Shown here: piece by piece, positions 1-8,026 of the stretch
How the letters are laid out: each line of letters opens with the position of its first letter
Position numbering within the stretch: position 1 is the first letter of the stretch
Assembly: GCF_003581645.1 (NCBI RefSeq)
Contig: NZ_QXFK01000019.1
Span: 62,001 to 126,000 of the forward strand
Reading direction: 5' to 3'
From: Pelagerythrobacter aerophilus
GTDB lineage: Bacteria > Pseudomonadota > Alphaproteobacteria > Sphingomonadales > Sphingomonadaceae
DNA: 64,000 nt
Position numbers and translations under genes: made by a program
The notes under the pieces: generated by a model
What the model saw: only the letters and a program-made list of their open reading frames with translations
The model's database searches: none
What the model was told of the DNA's origin: nothing

Positions 1-1586
1 TCCGGCCCCTCGGCATTGAGCAGCACCCCGAGCCAGTCGCGCAGGAAGGCGCGGTTCACCGCCGTGTCGGGCAGCGCGAGCGGGTTGAAGCCGGTCGGTT
101 CCCCCGCGCTGATCCGGTCGTAGCGCCCGCCGATCCCGCGCACGAACAGCTCGGCGCCGCGATCCTTGTCGAACAGGATCGTGCGCGGTTTGAACTTCTG
201 CGCCTGAGCGGCGAGGAAGTTCATCACCACCGTCTTGCCCGAACCCGAGGGACCGATGACCGAGAAGTTACCCAGGTCGCCATGGTGGAAGTTGAAGAAG
301 AACGGGGTCGAGCTGGTGGTCTGCAGCAGCGTCACCGCCTCGCCCCAGTGATTGCCCTGCGCCTGCCCCAGCGCCATGCCGTGGAGACTGCCGAAGCTCG
401 CCATATTGGCCGAGGAGATCATCGCGCGGCGCACAATATATTGCTCGTTGCCGGGGAACTGCGCCCAGAAGGCCGGTTCGAGATTGGTGTCCTCGCGCAC
501 CGCGATCGCGCCGGTGTCGGCAAGCGCGGCGGCGCAGGCGGCGGTCGCCTCGTCCAGCCGACCGAGGTTGCGCTCGCGAACGAGCACGGTCAGGTGATGA
601 TCCCCGAAGCCAACCGCGCCGTTGCCCAGTGCGTCGCGAGCGGTAAGCATGTCGGCGCGTTCGGCAGCGGCTTCCTCATCGGCGGAGCGCAAGCGGCGCA
701 GCGCCAGATCCATCCGCTCGCGCGCGGTCTGCCGCTCGGCCGGCGCGTAGCTTTCGGAAACGACCATCTCGTACGGCAGCCGCAGGAGCCCATCGAGCAG
801 GCCGGGCGAGGTCGCATCGGGATAGTCCTTGAGGCTCAGCAGCGCGGCGAAATCGGGTTCGCCAGAGCCGCGCAGTTCCATCGCATCGAGCCCGAAGCTC
901 GCACGGCGATAGGGCAGCATCTGGCCAACATCACTGTCCTCATGCGGGCGGCGCACGGGGCGCATCTCGCCGTTGTAGAGCGCGGAGAGCAGCTCCAGCA
1001 GTTCGTTGTTGGCCTTGCCCTGCGGCCCCTCGTAGTCGCCGAGAACCGCGGCGCCGTAGGACTGGAGCGCGGCGACGAGCCCGGTCACCGCCGCCTTGAG
1101 CGAACGGATGTCCTTGGGATCGGCCTCGATCTCCTTGCGGCCGCGGCGGTTCCACAAGCGCGCCGCGCGTTCGGCGAGCCCGGCCTTCCCCCTGGCTGGC
1201 CGCCGGATCAGCGTGACGAACTGGTCGTTGACGAACAGCGCGCCCGAACCGAGCCGCTCCTTCCACCGCGCATCGATATGCCGGCTCAGCGTATCGTCGA
1301 ACTCCGCCTCAAGCTCGATCTCCACCCGACGCCGGATGACGTGGTGATACATCACGAACCGTGCATCGAGCGTCGAACGCAGCATGACCTCGCGCGTGGC
1401 GGCGTGCGCGTTCAGCGCATCGCTGTCCTCGGTCTCGAACAGGAGGCCGGGCACCTGGATCGCGGCCATGACCGATCCGTCGCGCAGCAGCATCGTGTTC
1501 GCATCGATCAGACCGGCGTAGGGCAGCCGGTCGCCGGCGCGAGTTTCCCTCGCGCTCCAGGCTGCGGCTCCGATCCACTTGCTCAT
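1..1586 (-). CDS. virB4: VirB4-type T4SS ATPase (3' end outside window)
   Basis: Cytoplasmic/inner-membrane ATPase that energises pilus assembly and substrate transfer in VirB-type type IV secretion. The N-terminal ~528 residues are visible; the C-terminal part lies beyond the window edge. A Walker A motif, GPSGSGKT, falls near residue 444, close to its usual place in VirB4. It is preceded by the typical FFFNFH stretch and followed by an ILFDKDRG strand and the FNPLALP segment. The ATG at 1584-1586 lies 25 bp after the virB3 stop, and virB1-B2-B3-B4 run in one direction, so this is one operon. The order and the Walker motif make the family assignment firm. Whether the system does conjugation, effector export or DNA uptake cannot be told from this part. 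Confidence 0.9.
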   Translation of the reverse strand, partial: MSKWIGAAAWSARETRAGDRLPYAGLIDANTMLLRDGSVMAAIQVPGLLFETEDSDALNAHAATREVMLRSTLDARFVMYHHVIRRRVEIELEAEFDDTLSRHIDARWKERLGSGALFVNDQFVTLIRRPARGKAGLAERAARLWNRRGRKEIEADPKDIRSLKAAVTGLVAALQSYGAAVLGDYEGPQGKANNELLELLSALYNGEMRPVRRPHEDSDVGQMLPYRRASFGLDAMELRGSGEPDFAALLSLKDYPDATSPGLLDGLLRLPYEMVVSESYAPAERQTARERMDLALRRLRSADEEAAAERADMLTARDALGNGAVGFGDHHLTVLVRERNLGRLDEATAACAAALADTGAIAVREDTNLEPAFWAQFPGNEQYIVRRAMISSANMASFGSLHGMALGQAQGNHWGEAVTLLQTTSSTPFFFNFHHGDLGNFSVIGPSGSGKTVVMNFLAAQAQKFKPRTILFDKDRGAELFVRGIGGRYDRISAGEPTGFNPLALPDTAVNRAFLRDWLGVLLNAEGP

Positions 1587-1611
1587 AATCTCTCGACCCC
1601 TTCCAGGTCCG

Positions 1612-1896
1612 TCACGCGGCGTAGCTGTTGCAGCCCCAGCGCTTCCAGTTCTTCACCCGCGGACACTTCGAAACCTTGGTGATCCACAAGTCGAACACGC
1701 GCGGCTCGCGCAGGCACGCGAAATAGCCGATGCCGTGAATGACGAGCGCCGCGGGCAGCGCGAGGAAGCTGCCCGTGATCAGGAACAGCTCGGTCGTCAC
1801 CGCCGCGTTGATGATGAAGAAGTTGTACGTCACCCCCGCGAACATCTGCGGCCGCGTCAGCGCGCGGTGCACGGGATGGCGGACGAGCTGATCCAC
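1612..1896 (-). CDS. virB3: VirB3-family T4SS inner-membrane protein
   Basis: A 94-residue protein with one strongly hydrophobic region around residues 24-60 (the TYNFFII, LFLITGSFLALPAAL and IHGIGYFA stretches), as expected for VirB3, the small inner-membrane partner of VirB4. The N-terminus MDQLVRHPVHRALTRPQM is typical of VirB3, with a short basic cytoplasmic segment before the membrane part. It sits between virB2 (1 bp gap) and virB4, the conserved gene order. It has a cysteine-containing tail (KNWKRWGCNSYAA). Identification rests on size, topology and position more than on strong motifs. Confidence 0.85.
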   Translation of the reverse strand: MDQLVRHPVHRALTRPQMFAGVTYNFFIINAAVTTELFLITGSFLALPAALVIHGIGYFACLREPRVFDLWITKVSKCPRVKNWKRWGCNSYAA

Positions 1897-1897
1897 C

Positions 1898-2200
1898 TCA
1901 GCCCCCTGCCGCCTGCTGGATGCCCGCGACGATCGAGGCCGCGCCGAACAGGATGAAGCAGCCGATGATCACCGTCGCACCGAAGCGCCAGTTCATGCGC
2001 CCGGTCAGCATGAGGAACCCGACCGCCGCAACTGCCATGACTGCGACGGCCGTCGCGACATTGCCCAGCAGCGTTCCTTGCAGCCAGCCGAGTGCAGCGA
2101 CGATCGGGCCCGACCCCTGCGGATCGGCGACGGCCTGCGCGTAAGCGGCTGTAGGAGCGGAAAGTGCGGCCAGGGCCAAAAGACGGACGATCGAACGCAT
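1898..2200 (-). CDS. virB2: VirB2/TrbC-family pilin
   Basis: A 100-residue pilin precursor. It starts with a signal peptide (MRSIVRLLALAALSAPTAAYA, probable cleavage after AYA) and has two further hydrophobic helices (TAVAVMAVAAVGFLML and GATVIIGCFILFGAASIV) separated by a short basic loop containing TGRMNWRFG. That is the VirB2 architecture: the processed subunit inserts in the inner membrane and is pulled out to form the T4SS pilus. It lies 3 bp after virB1 and 1 bp before virB3. The loop pattern and location support VirB2 rather than a generic small membrane protein. Confidence 0.87.
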   Translation of the reverse strand: MRSIVRLLALAALSAPTAAYAQAVADPQGSGPIVAALGWLQGTLLGNVATAVAVMAVAAVGFLMLTGRMNWRFGATVIIGCFILFGAASIVAGIQQAAGG

Positions 2201-2203
2201 GTG

Positions 2204-2818
2204 TTACTGAACCTCGCGGGAATGGTTGGAAAGGCGGCCCATGATAGCCGCGACATAAGTCTTGGTCTCTCGAATCTCGGGCACGCCGCCGGCGCGCTCA
2301 ACCCGCCCCGGCCCGGCGTTATAGGCGGCGAGCGCCTTCTCCAGATCGCCGCCGAAACGGTCGAGCTGCGCGCGCAAGTAGCGTGCGCCACCCTCGAGAT
2401 TGGCAAACGGATCGGCCGGGTCGACGCCGAGCTCGCGCGCCGTGGCCGGCATGAGTTGGGCGAGGCCCCGGGCGCCCACAGGCGAGACCGCGTTCGCGCG
2501 CCAGCGGCTCTCCTGCCACACCAGCGCCTCGATCAGCGCGGGGCTGAGATCGAACCGGCGGGCGAGCTCCTGCACTTTGGCGGCATAGAGGTCGGGCACG
2601 ATGGACGCATGCTGCGAAGGCATGGCCACGGCCTGCATGGGTATGGCGTAGTTTGCAGAAAGTTCGATTACGTCGGTCTCGGCCGCTGCAGACGCCTGAG
2701 CGCCCGCGACCCAGCGCGCGCCATCAGCGCCGATTTCCATGACGTCCGCCTGCGCCGGCACTGCCATCAAGGCCATGCCCGTCGCAAGCGCTAGGCAGGG
2801 CAGCCACTTGAGAATCAT
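2204..2818 (-). CDS. virB1: VirB1-type lytic transglycosylase
   Basis: A 204-residue periplasmic muramidase that opens peptidoglycan for assembly of the secretion apparatus. It has a signal peptide ending near VPAQA and a C-terminal SLT domain from about residue 90. The domain shows the catalytic glutamate in ALVWQESRW, the GARGLAQLMP motif and the AYNAGPG motif. First gene of the virB operon on the minus strand. The ATG has a GGAGG-like site a few bases upstream. A PHO-box-like direct repeat lies 34 bp upstream of the start (2853-2870), an unusual possible control element for a T4SS. Confidence 0.9.
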   Translation of the reverse strand: MILKWLPCLALATGMALMAVPAQADVMEIGADGARWVAGAQASAAAETDVIELSANYAIPMQAVAMPSQHASIVPDLYAAKVQELARRFDLSPALIEALVWQESRWRANAVSPVGARGLAQLMPATARELGVDPADPFANLEGGARYLRAQLDRFGGDLEKALAAYNAGPGRVERAGGVPEIRETKTYVAAIMGRLSNHSREVQ

Positions 2819-2852
2819 CGAACCCTCCGTCCGACCTCCTTGCGCACACTAC

Positions 2853-2870
2853 ATGACAAGCTGGTGACAG
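2853..2870 (-). promoter_or_regulatory. PHO-box-like direct repeat upstream of virB1
   Basis: Read on the minus strand this is CTGTCAC-CAGC-TTGTCAT, two 7-mers separated by 4 bp, the spacing and sequence of a PhoB box (consensus close to CTGTCAT-N4-CTGTCAY). It points towards virB1. I see no convincing -10 at the usual distance downstream, so the binding-site call is better supported than the promoter call. The rest of the 2819-2987 intergenic region holds a GC hairpin (2967-2982) 13 bp before a run of five A (2949-2953). On the minus strand that could be a weak terminator for the 2988-3347 gene. Confidence 0.5.
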
Positions 2871-2987
2871 CAAGTTGGACGCATGGTCGGACGGGGAGAA
2901 CCGGGTCCATACCCGGCCAACGCTACCGGGATCACCCGGCGGACGGTGAAAAAGCCGCGACTACTCCGCCTCCGGAGAGGCGCCGCA

Positions 2988-3347
2988 TTAGCGCATCGTC
3001 ATCCGGCTGTGGTTCGCAAACTCTCCCCGGTCGAGCATCCGCAGCGCTCGGCGCGCGAGATCGCGTGAATCGACCCACTCGCCACCTGTGAGTTCGAGCC
3101 GCATGGCTGCATCGCTGCCGGCAACCTTGCGGAACATCTGGCGCGCCTCCTGCACCCGACCCTCGCGCGCGTGCGCGATTCCAAGGTTGATGAGGCGGGC
3201 GGGATCGTCACGGTCGAGCCGATCATTGGCTTCGATCCGCTCGATCGCAACTTCGTTGCGCTCCGCGATGAGTTCCTCCGAGGCGACGTCCAGCGCGGCC
3301 CCTCCCTGAGCCAGCATGAGCGCTACGGCTCCAGCTAGAACGTTCAT
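2988..3347 (-). CDS. small exported TPR-like protein
   Basis: A 119-residue protein. I chose the internal ATG at 3345-3347 because a strong site (GGGAGAAGAG) precedes it and it opens a signal peptide (MNVLAGAVALMLAQGGAAL). An upstream in-frame ATG would add 33 residues that spoil the signal. The mature part is charged and helical. It holds one recognisable tetratricopeptide-like helix pair (INLGIAHAREGRVQEARQMF), followed by a short tail with WVDSRDLARRALRML. Such small periplasmic TPR proteins usually act as adaptors; the partner is unknown. It is divergent from the lipoprotein/TonB-receptor pair across a 269-bp AT-rich region, so the two may share control sequences. Confidence 0.7.
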   Translation of the reverse strand: MNVLAGAVALMLAQGGAALDVASEELIAERNEVAIERIEANDRLDRDDPARLINLGIAHAREGRVQEARQMFRKVAGSDAAMRLELTGGEWVDSRDLARRALRMLDRGEFANHSRMTMR

Positions 3348-3420
3348 TTCTCTTCTCCCAATGCTTCGTAACAGTGCGAATTTCTCACACACAAATGCGA
3401 CCTGCAACATAAATGAAACA

Positions 3421-3438
3421 ATGTCACTGTTATGTAAC
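3421..3438 (+). promoter_or_regulatory. upstream PHO-box-like repeat
   Basis: ATGTCAC-TGTT-ATGTAAC: two 7-mers 4 bp apart in the same orientation as the stronger box at 3486-3503, 65 bp (about six helical turns) further upstream. The second half is a weaker match. It could be an auxiliary regulator site for the lipoprotein gene or serve the divergent small gene. The surrounding 3400-3530 stretch is notably AT-rich compared with the rest of the window. Confidence 0.35.
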
Positions 3439-3485
3439 AAATACACTTTCGAACTTTCGACACCAATGTCTTGTTTGTCTCATAT

Positions 3486-3517
3486 AGGTCATACCATTGT
3501 CATATAACTAATAGTAT
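3486..3517 (+). promoter_or_regulatory. PHO-box-like promoter of the lipoprotein/TonB-receptor pair
   Basis: AGGTCAT-ACCA-TTGTCAT (3486-3503) is a near-consensus PHO box. Nine bases further on is TAGTAT (3512-3517), a good -10 element at the distance expected for PhoB-activated promoters, where the box takes the place of the -35. Transcription would start near 3524, giving a leader of about 93 nt before the GTG start at 3617. This is the best of the three boxes found in this region. Confidence 0.6.
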
Positions 3518-3616
3518 TTTTTGCAAAGAAACTGTCACGGGCCGGTCCTACCTCGCGAGTCGCGATTTCGATTTCGCATCTGTCGATTCTTCGGTTTTTT
3601 GAGGGGACCGCTCGCT

Positions 3617-5176
3617 GTGAAAATGCTTCAACGCTCCATCATGCTCGGCTGCGGCCTGGTCATTCTGACCGGCTGCGGCGCCGACGAAATCAGCTCACCT
3701 GGCACGGGCGGCAATGTCATCGTCAACCCGCCGACGTCCCCGCCGCCACCGCCCCCACCACCCCCGCCGCCGTCCACCGTGTCGCCGGCCGCCGGTTGCC
3801 CGACGATCGCGGCCACCCCTGGCCTCATCGACGAAGGTACGATCACCGGACCAACCGGTGAATATCGCGTCTGTGCGTTGCCGGCGCGCGTCACCGCCTC
3901 ATCGACCCTGCCTTACGTCCAAGGCCTGCTCTACAGGCTCAACGGCCGTGTCGACGTGGGCACCGATGGCGGCCCCGTCCCCATCGAAGACGAGCCCAGT
4001 GTCACTCTCACCATCGAGCCAGGCGTGACGCTATACGCCAGCGGCTCGTCATTCCTGATGGTCAACCGCGGCAATCAGATCAATGCGGTCGGGACTGCTG
4101 AAATGCCGATCGTCTTCACCAGCCGCGACAACGTGCTCGGCCTGAACGACGAGAACTCCTCCGGCCAGTGGGGTGGTGTCGTCCTTGCCGGACGTGCGCC
4201 GGTCACAGATTGTGTTGCGCCCAACGCCGCGCCCGGTACGATCAATTGCGAACGCCAAGTTGAAGGTGCCGCGGACCCGGCACGTTTTGGCGGAGAAACG
4301 GACGACGACAGCTCAGGCATCATGCAGTATGTCCAAATCCGCTATTCAGGTTTCGTATTGTCGGGTAACAACGAGTTGCAGTCGCTGACGACCGGCGGCA
4401 CCGGCACCGGCACCGAGCTGAGCCACATTATGAGCTACAACAGCTCCGATGATGGCGTCGAGTTCTTCGGCGGTCATGCCAACGTCAAGAACCTCGTCGT
4501 TGTAGGCGCTGAAGACGACGCGCTCGACACCGATACCGGCGTTCAAGCAAGCCTCCAGTATGTAATCGTTGCCAGCCGTCCGAACGCGGGCGACACGATC
4601 ATCGAGGCGGACTCGACCAACACGCTGATCGGGAACCTTCCGCGCCAGAACACACGGATCTCCAACGCCACTTTCGTCTATAATGGCGCGACCCGTGAGC
4701 AGGCGATCCGTATCCGCGGCGGTGCCGACTACGCGATTGTGAATTCGATCCTTGTCGATGCAACGAACGGCACGCCGTGCCTTCGCATCGACGACGCCGA
4801 AACGATCGCGGCCACCAGCGCCAACGATGCAGGTCCGCCAGTGTTTAACTCCTTCGTCATGGACTGCGCGACCGCTTTCCGCGACGGAGGCAGCGTGACC
4901 GCGGCTCAGACGCAGGGCATCTTCGAAGCCGGCTCGAACAACAACGCCGGTTACACCAGCACGCTGACCGGGCTTTTCATCAACGGTTCGAACGAGAGCG
5001 CCATTGCGGCCTTCGATCCGACCGCGCTGTCGAGCTTCTTCGACAATGTCGAATACATCGGCGCCGTCCGCGACGCTTCGGACACCTGGTACGCGGGCTG
5101 GACCTGCAACTCGGCAACGGCCGACTTCGGCGACAACGTCGGCGATTGCACCTCGCTGCCGATCTACTCGTCGTAA
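3617..5176 (+). CDS. outer-membrane lipoprotein, predicted beta-helix, TonB-receptor partner
   Basis: A 519-residue surface or periplasmic lipoprotein. The GTG at 3617 is preferred: GAGGGG lies 10 bp upstream, and it opens a lipoprotein signal with lipobox LTGC near residue 19. After the cysteine comes a flexible linker with an eleven-proline run. The body is then rich in Gly, Asn, Asp and Ser, with repeated short strands (TIEPGVTLYASG, MPIVFTSRD, GQWGGVVLAGRAPV, YVQIRYSGF), which looks like a right-handed parallel beta-helix. Similar proteins in other phyla are often encoded beside TonB-dependent receptors. Here it directly precedes one and is preceded by a PHO-box-like promoter. Function is inferred only: capture of a ligand, perhaps a phosphorus compound, for the receptor. 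No catalytic motif was recognised. Confidence 0.72.
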   Translation: MKMLQRSIMLGCGLVILTGCGADEISSPGTGGNVIVNPPTSPPPPPPPPPPPSTVSPAAGCPTIAATPGLIDEGTITGPTGEYRVCALPARVTASSTLPYVQGLLYRLNGRVDVGTDGGPVPIEDEPSVTLTIEPGVTLYASGSSFLMVNRGNQINAVGTAEMPIVFTSRDNVLGLNDENSSGQWGGVVLAGRAPVTDCVAPNAAPGTINCERQVEGAADPARFGGETDDDSSGIMQYVQIRYSGFVLSGNNELQSLTTGGTGTGTELSHIMSYNSSDDGVEFFGGHANVKNLVVVGAEDDALDTDTGVQASLQYVIVASRPNAGDTIIEADSTNTLIGNLPRQNTRISNATFVYNGATREQAIRIRGGADYAIVNSILVDATNGTPCLRIDDAETIAATSANDAGPPVFNSFVMDCATAFRDGGSVTAAQTQGIFEAGSNNNAGYTSTLTGLFINGSNESAIAAFDPTALSSFFDNVEYIGAVRDASDTWYAGWTCNSATADFGDNVGDCTSLPIYSS

Positions 5177-5189
5177 CGAGCAATAGAGG

Positions 5190-5230
5190 GGGAGGCGACC
5201 TGCGTTTGGCAGGCCGCCTCCCACCTTTTT
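5190..5230 (+). terminator. rho-independent terminator or attenuator between lipoprotein and receptor genes
   Basis: Stem GGGAGGCG (5190-5197) pairs with CGCCTCCC (5215-5222), extended by CCTGC (5199-5203) with GCAGG (5209-5213) around the loop GTTTG, and is followed by five T at 5226-5230. It lies just after the lipoprotein stop and 60 bp before the receptor start. It may set the ratio of the two products if the receptor is made by read-through. Confidence 0.8.
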
Positions 5231-5289
5231 CAGGGCCTCGGGCTCGCAGCATTTTCTCCGATTTTTCGAGACGAAGGGGGTCTTCCACC

Positions 5290-7965
5290 ATGTCCACCGG
5301 CAAGCAGTTGGCGGGGCTGCTCCTGCTCACCACAGCGCTCACGTTTCCCGGCGCCGCATTCGCGCAGGGAACGGTCGGTACGCCAGAAACTGGCGCAGAG
5401 GGTGCCCCCTCTGATTCGCAGGACGAACAGGACACCGCGACCACCGAACAGGAAGCGGAAATCTCCATTCCGGGCGGCGGAGGCGAGATCATCGTCACCG
5501 GCCGCCGCAGGCAGGACGTCACCCGCAGTTCGACGCAGGTCGTCTCGGTTCTCACCAGCGAGCAGATCGCGCGTACGGGCGAAGGCGACATTGCCGGCGC
5601 ACTCGGCCGCGTGACGGGCCTCTCGGTTCAGGGGCAGGGCTTCGTCTATGTACGCGGCCTGGGTGATCGCTATTCGCTCGCTCTCCTCAACGGACTGCCG
5701 CTGCCCAGCCCGCAGCCGCTTAGCCGTGTGGTGCCGCTCGACATCTTTCCCACCGATGTGGTCGCCTCCAGCCTCGTGCAGAAGACCTATTCGGCGAATT
5801 TCCCGGGTGAGTTCGGCGGCGGTGTAATCAATCTCACCACCCGCGCTATCCCCGACGAAAGCTTCTTCGAGATCAGCGCCGGGATCAGCGGCGACGAACA
5901 GACGACCTTCTCGGGCGGCATCGACCACTACGGTTCGGATTTCGACTGGTTCGGCTTCGACGACGGCACGCGCGATACGCCCCCTGCCCTGCAGGAATTC
6001 TTCGACAGCGGCCTCCGGATGACCGATCTCGAGGTCGATCAGCAAAGGATCGCGAAGCAGCTCGGTAATCCGAACCTGGTCCTCACTCAGAGGATCGACT
6101 CGCTGCCGGTCAACTGGTCCGCCGGTCTGACCGCCGGCACGTCCTTCCCCGTCTTCGCCGACGGGCAGTTCGGTGTGATCGCGACGGCCGGGATCAGCAA
6201 CAAGTGGCGCAACCGCTCGATCATTTCGCAGACCGCGCGAAACGCCGATCTCGACCTGAACACCGATTTCCGCGACTTCGTCACCGACAATCGCATGCTG
6301 GTAAACGGGCTTCTGGGTTTCGGCCTGGAGGTCGGCGACCACACCTTCCGCTGGACCAACCTCTACATCCGCGACAGCCTGAAGCAGTCGCGCCTTGCGC
6401 TGGGTGAGGACTTTCAGGACGGCGACACCGAGTTCCAGCAGGACACGGCCTGGTACGAGCGCCAGCTCATCAACAGCCAGCTCGTGGCCGAGCTGGAATT
6501 CGGCAACCTCGACATCGATCTGCGCGGCGGTTACGCGCAGACGCAACGCGAGGCGCCTTACGAGTACAGCTTCACGTACGTGCGGACGAACAACCAGAAC
6601 GACCCGCTTGGGGACCTGTTCGTCAACGTGCTCGATCGCCAGCGCGGTAGCGGGTCGGTGGCCTTCTCCCAGCTCAAGGAAGACCTGTGGTACGGCGGGA
6701 TCGATGTCGGTTATCCGATCACCGACTGGCTGCGCCTGACGGCCGGCTACGCCTACACGGACACCAGCCGCTACTCGGAACGGCGCGAGTTCCTGTTCGA
6801 CGCCGACACCGGCTTCGAGGATGCCGTCGGCGCGCTGCGGCCCGACCTGCTGCTGGGCGACGCGGTGATCGATTACTATGGCATCGGCTTGATCGAAACG
6901 ACACAGTCCGACCCCGCTTTCCGGGCCGGGCTCGAGATCCAGGCGGGTTATATCCAATCGCGCATCAATCCGCTGGAAGGTGTCACCCTCGACCTCGGCG
7001 TCCGCTACGAGGATGCGAAGCAGAGTGTGGATCCGGTCGAGGTGTTCGCCACGCCGATCAACTCGGGAAGCTCGACGCTGCTGCGGAACGATTACTACCT
7101 TCCCGCGGGTACACTGACCTGGGAAGTGACCGATGCGCTGCAGGCCCGGATCAGCGCCTCGAAGACCATCGCGCGGCCACAGTTCCGCGAGCTGATCTTC
7201 CAGACCTACTACGATCCGGAAACAAATCGTCAGTACAACGGCAACCCGATGCTGATCGACAGCGAGCTGATCAACCTGGAAGGCCGGCTCGAATACTACT
7301 TCGGCAACGGCAGCCGCGCGTCGGTGGCGGGGTTCTACAAGGACATCGAGAATCCGATCGAGGTGTTCTCCGCCTTCTCCGACAATGTGCAGGTCAGCGG
7401 CTTCGCCAACGCGCCCAAGGCGCAGCTCTATGGCGCGGAAGTAGAGCTTCAGTACAATCACGACCTCGTCGGATGGGGGGGCTGGTTCGACACCAAGCGC
7501 GCGATTGCCGTGGCGAACTACACCTACACCCAGTCGGAAATCAAAGTGTCGCCGGGCGACGTGACCTGGGTGTTCCCGAGCGGCGAACGGCCGGCGACCG
7601 ACTTCTTCCGCGACGGTGTACCGCTGACCGGTCAGTCGGACCATCTGGTCAACCTGCAACTCGGCATCGAGGATCTCGACCGCCTGCAGCAGTTCACCTT
7701 CCTTCTCTCCTACGCCAGCGAGCGTGTGACGGCGCGCGGCACTTCGAGCCTGCCCGATATCGTCGAGGATCCGGGCCTTCGGGTGGACTTCGTCTATCGG
7801 CAGGAATTCGATCTGTTCCGCCGCCCGATCGAGCTGAAGCTGGAGGCGCGCAACATCTTCGGCCGCGATCACCTGGAATATCAGTCGAACGGCACCAACC
7901 GCATCGAGATCAACAGCTACCAGGTCGGACAGAGCTTCGCGCTGTCGCTCTCGACCGAATTCTGA
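5290..7965 (+). CDS. TonB-dependent receptor
   Basis: An 891-residue outer-membrane active transporter. The ATG at 5290 follows GAAGGGGG and opens a signal peptide ending in AAFAQ; the open frame extends 48 codons further upstream but without a ribosome site. A TonB box (GEIIVTGRRR) comes near residue 63. A plug domain follows, with the YVRGLGDRYSLALLNG and PQPLSRVVPLDIFP motifs and EFGGGVINLTTR. Then comes a long beta-barrel of about 680 residues that ends in an aromatic residue (LSTEF), the outer-membrane insertion signal. It is paired with the upstream lipoprotein. The substrate is unknown. The PHO-box-like promoter ahead of the pair points to a phosphate-regulated nutrient, but that is inference. 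Confidence 0.9.
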   Translation: MSTGKQLAGLLLLTTALTFPGAAFAQGTVGTPETGAEGAPSDSQDEQDTATTEQEAEISIPGGGGEIIVTGRRRQDVTRSSTQVVSVLTSEQIARTGEGDIAGALGRVTGLSVQGQGFVYVRGLGDRYSLALLNGLPLPSPQPLSRVVPLDIFPTDVVASSLVQKTYSANFPGEFGGGVINLTTRAIPDESFFEISAGISGDEQTTFSGGIDHYGSDFDWFGFDDGTRDTPPALQEFFDSGLRMTDLEVDQQRIAKQLGNPNLVLTQRIDSLPVNWSAGLTAGTSFPVFADGQFGVIATAGISNKWRNRSIISQTARNADLDLNTDFRDFVTDNRMLVNGLLGFGLEVGDHTFRWTNLYIRDSLKQSRLALGEDFQDGDTEFQQDTAWYERQLINSQLVAELEFGNLDIDLRGGYAQTQREAPYEYSFTYVRTNNQNDPLGDLFVNVLDRQRGSGSVAFSQLKEDLWYGGIDVGYPITDWLRLTAGYAYTDTSRYSERREFLFDADTGFEDAVGALRPDLLLGDAVIDYYGIGLIETTQSDPAFRAGLEIQAGYIQSRINPLEGVTLDLGVRYEDAKQSVDPVEVFATPINSGSSTLLRNDYYLPAGTLTWEVTDALQARISASKTIARPQFRELIFQTYYDPETNRQYNGNPMLIDSELINLEGRLEYYFGNGSRASVAGFYKDIENPIEVFSAFSDNVQVSGFANAPKAQLYGAEVELQYNHDLVGWGGWFDTKRAIAVANYTYTQSEIKVSPGDVTWVFPSGERPATDFFRDGVPLTGQSDHLVNLQLGIEDLDRLQQFTFLLSYASERVTARGTSSLPDIVEDPGLRVDFVYRQEFDLFRRPIELKLEARNIFGRDHLEYQSNGTNRIEINSYQVGQSFALSLSTEF

Positions 7966-7992
7966 CGGCGACTTCTCAGTCCACCCTACTGA

Positions 7993-8023
7993 CGGGCCGC
8001 CTTCGCGCGGCCCGTTTCTTTTT
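7993..8023 (+). terminator. rho-independent terminator after the TonB receptor
   Basis: CGGGCCGC (7993-8000) pairs with GCGGCCCG (8007-8014), with a 6-base loop, followed by TTTCTTTTT. It separates the receptor gene from the convergent regulator, whose stop begins at 8027. Confidence 0.88.
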
Positions 8024-8026
8024 CGA

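Noticed and set aside
1-2818. Integrated conjugative element boundary
   Set aside because: Only virB1-B4 are visible; no integrase, relaxase, tRNA or att-like repeat is in the window, so mobility cannot be claimed.
3531-3550. A further PHO half-site (ACTGTCAC) after the lipoprotein promoter
   Set aside because: The second half 11 bp later (CGGTCCT) is a poor match; a single half-site is not enough.
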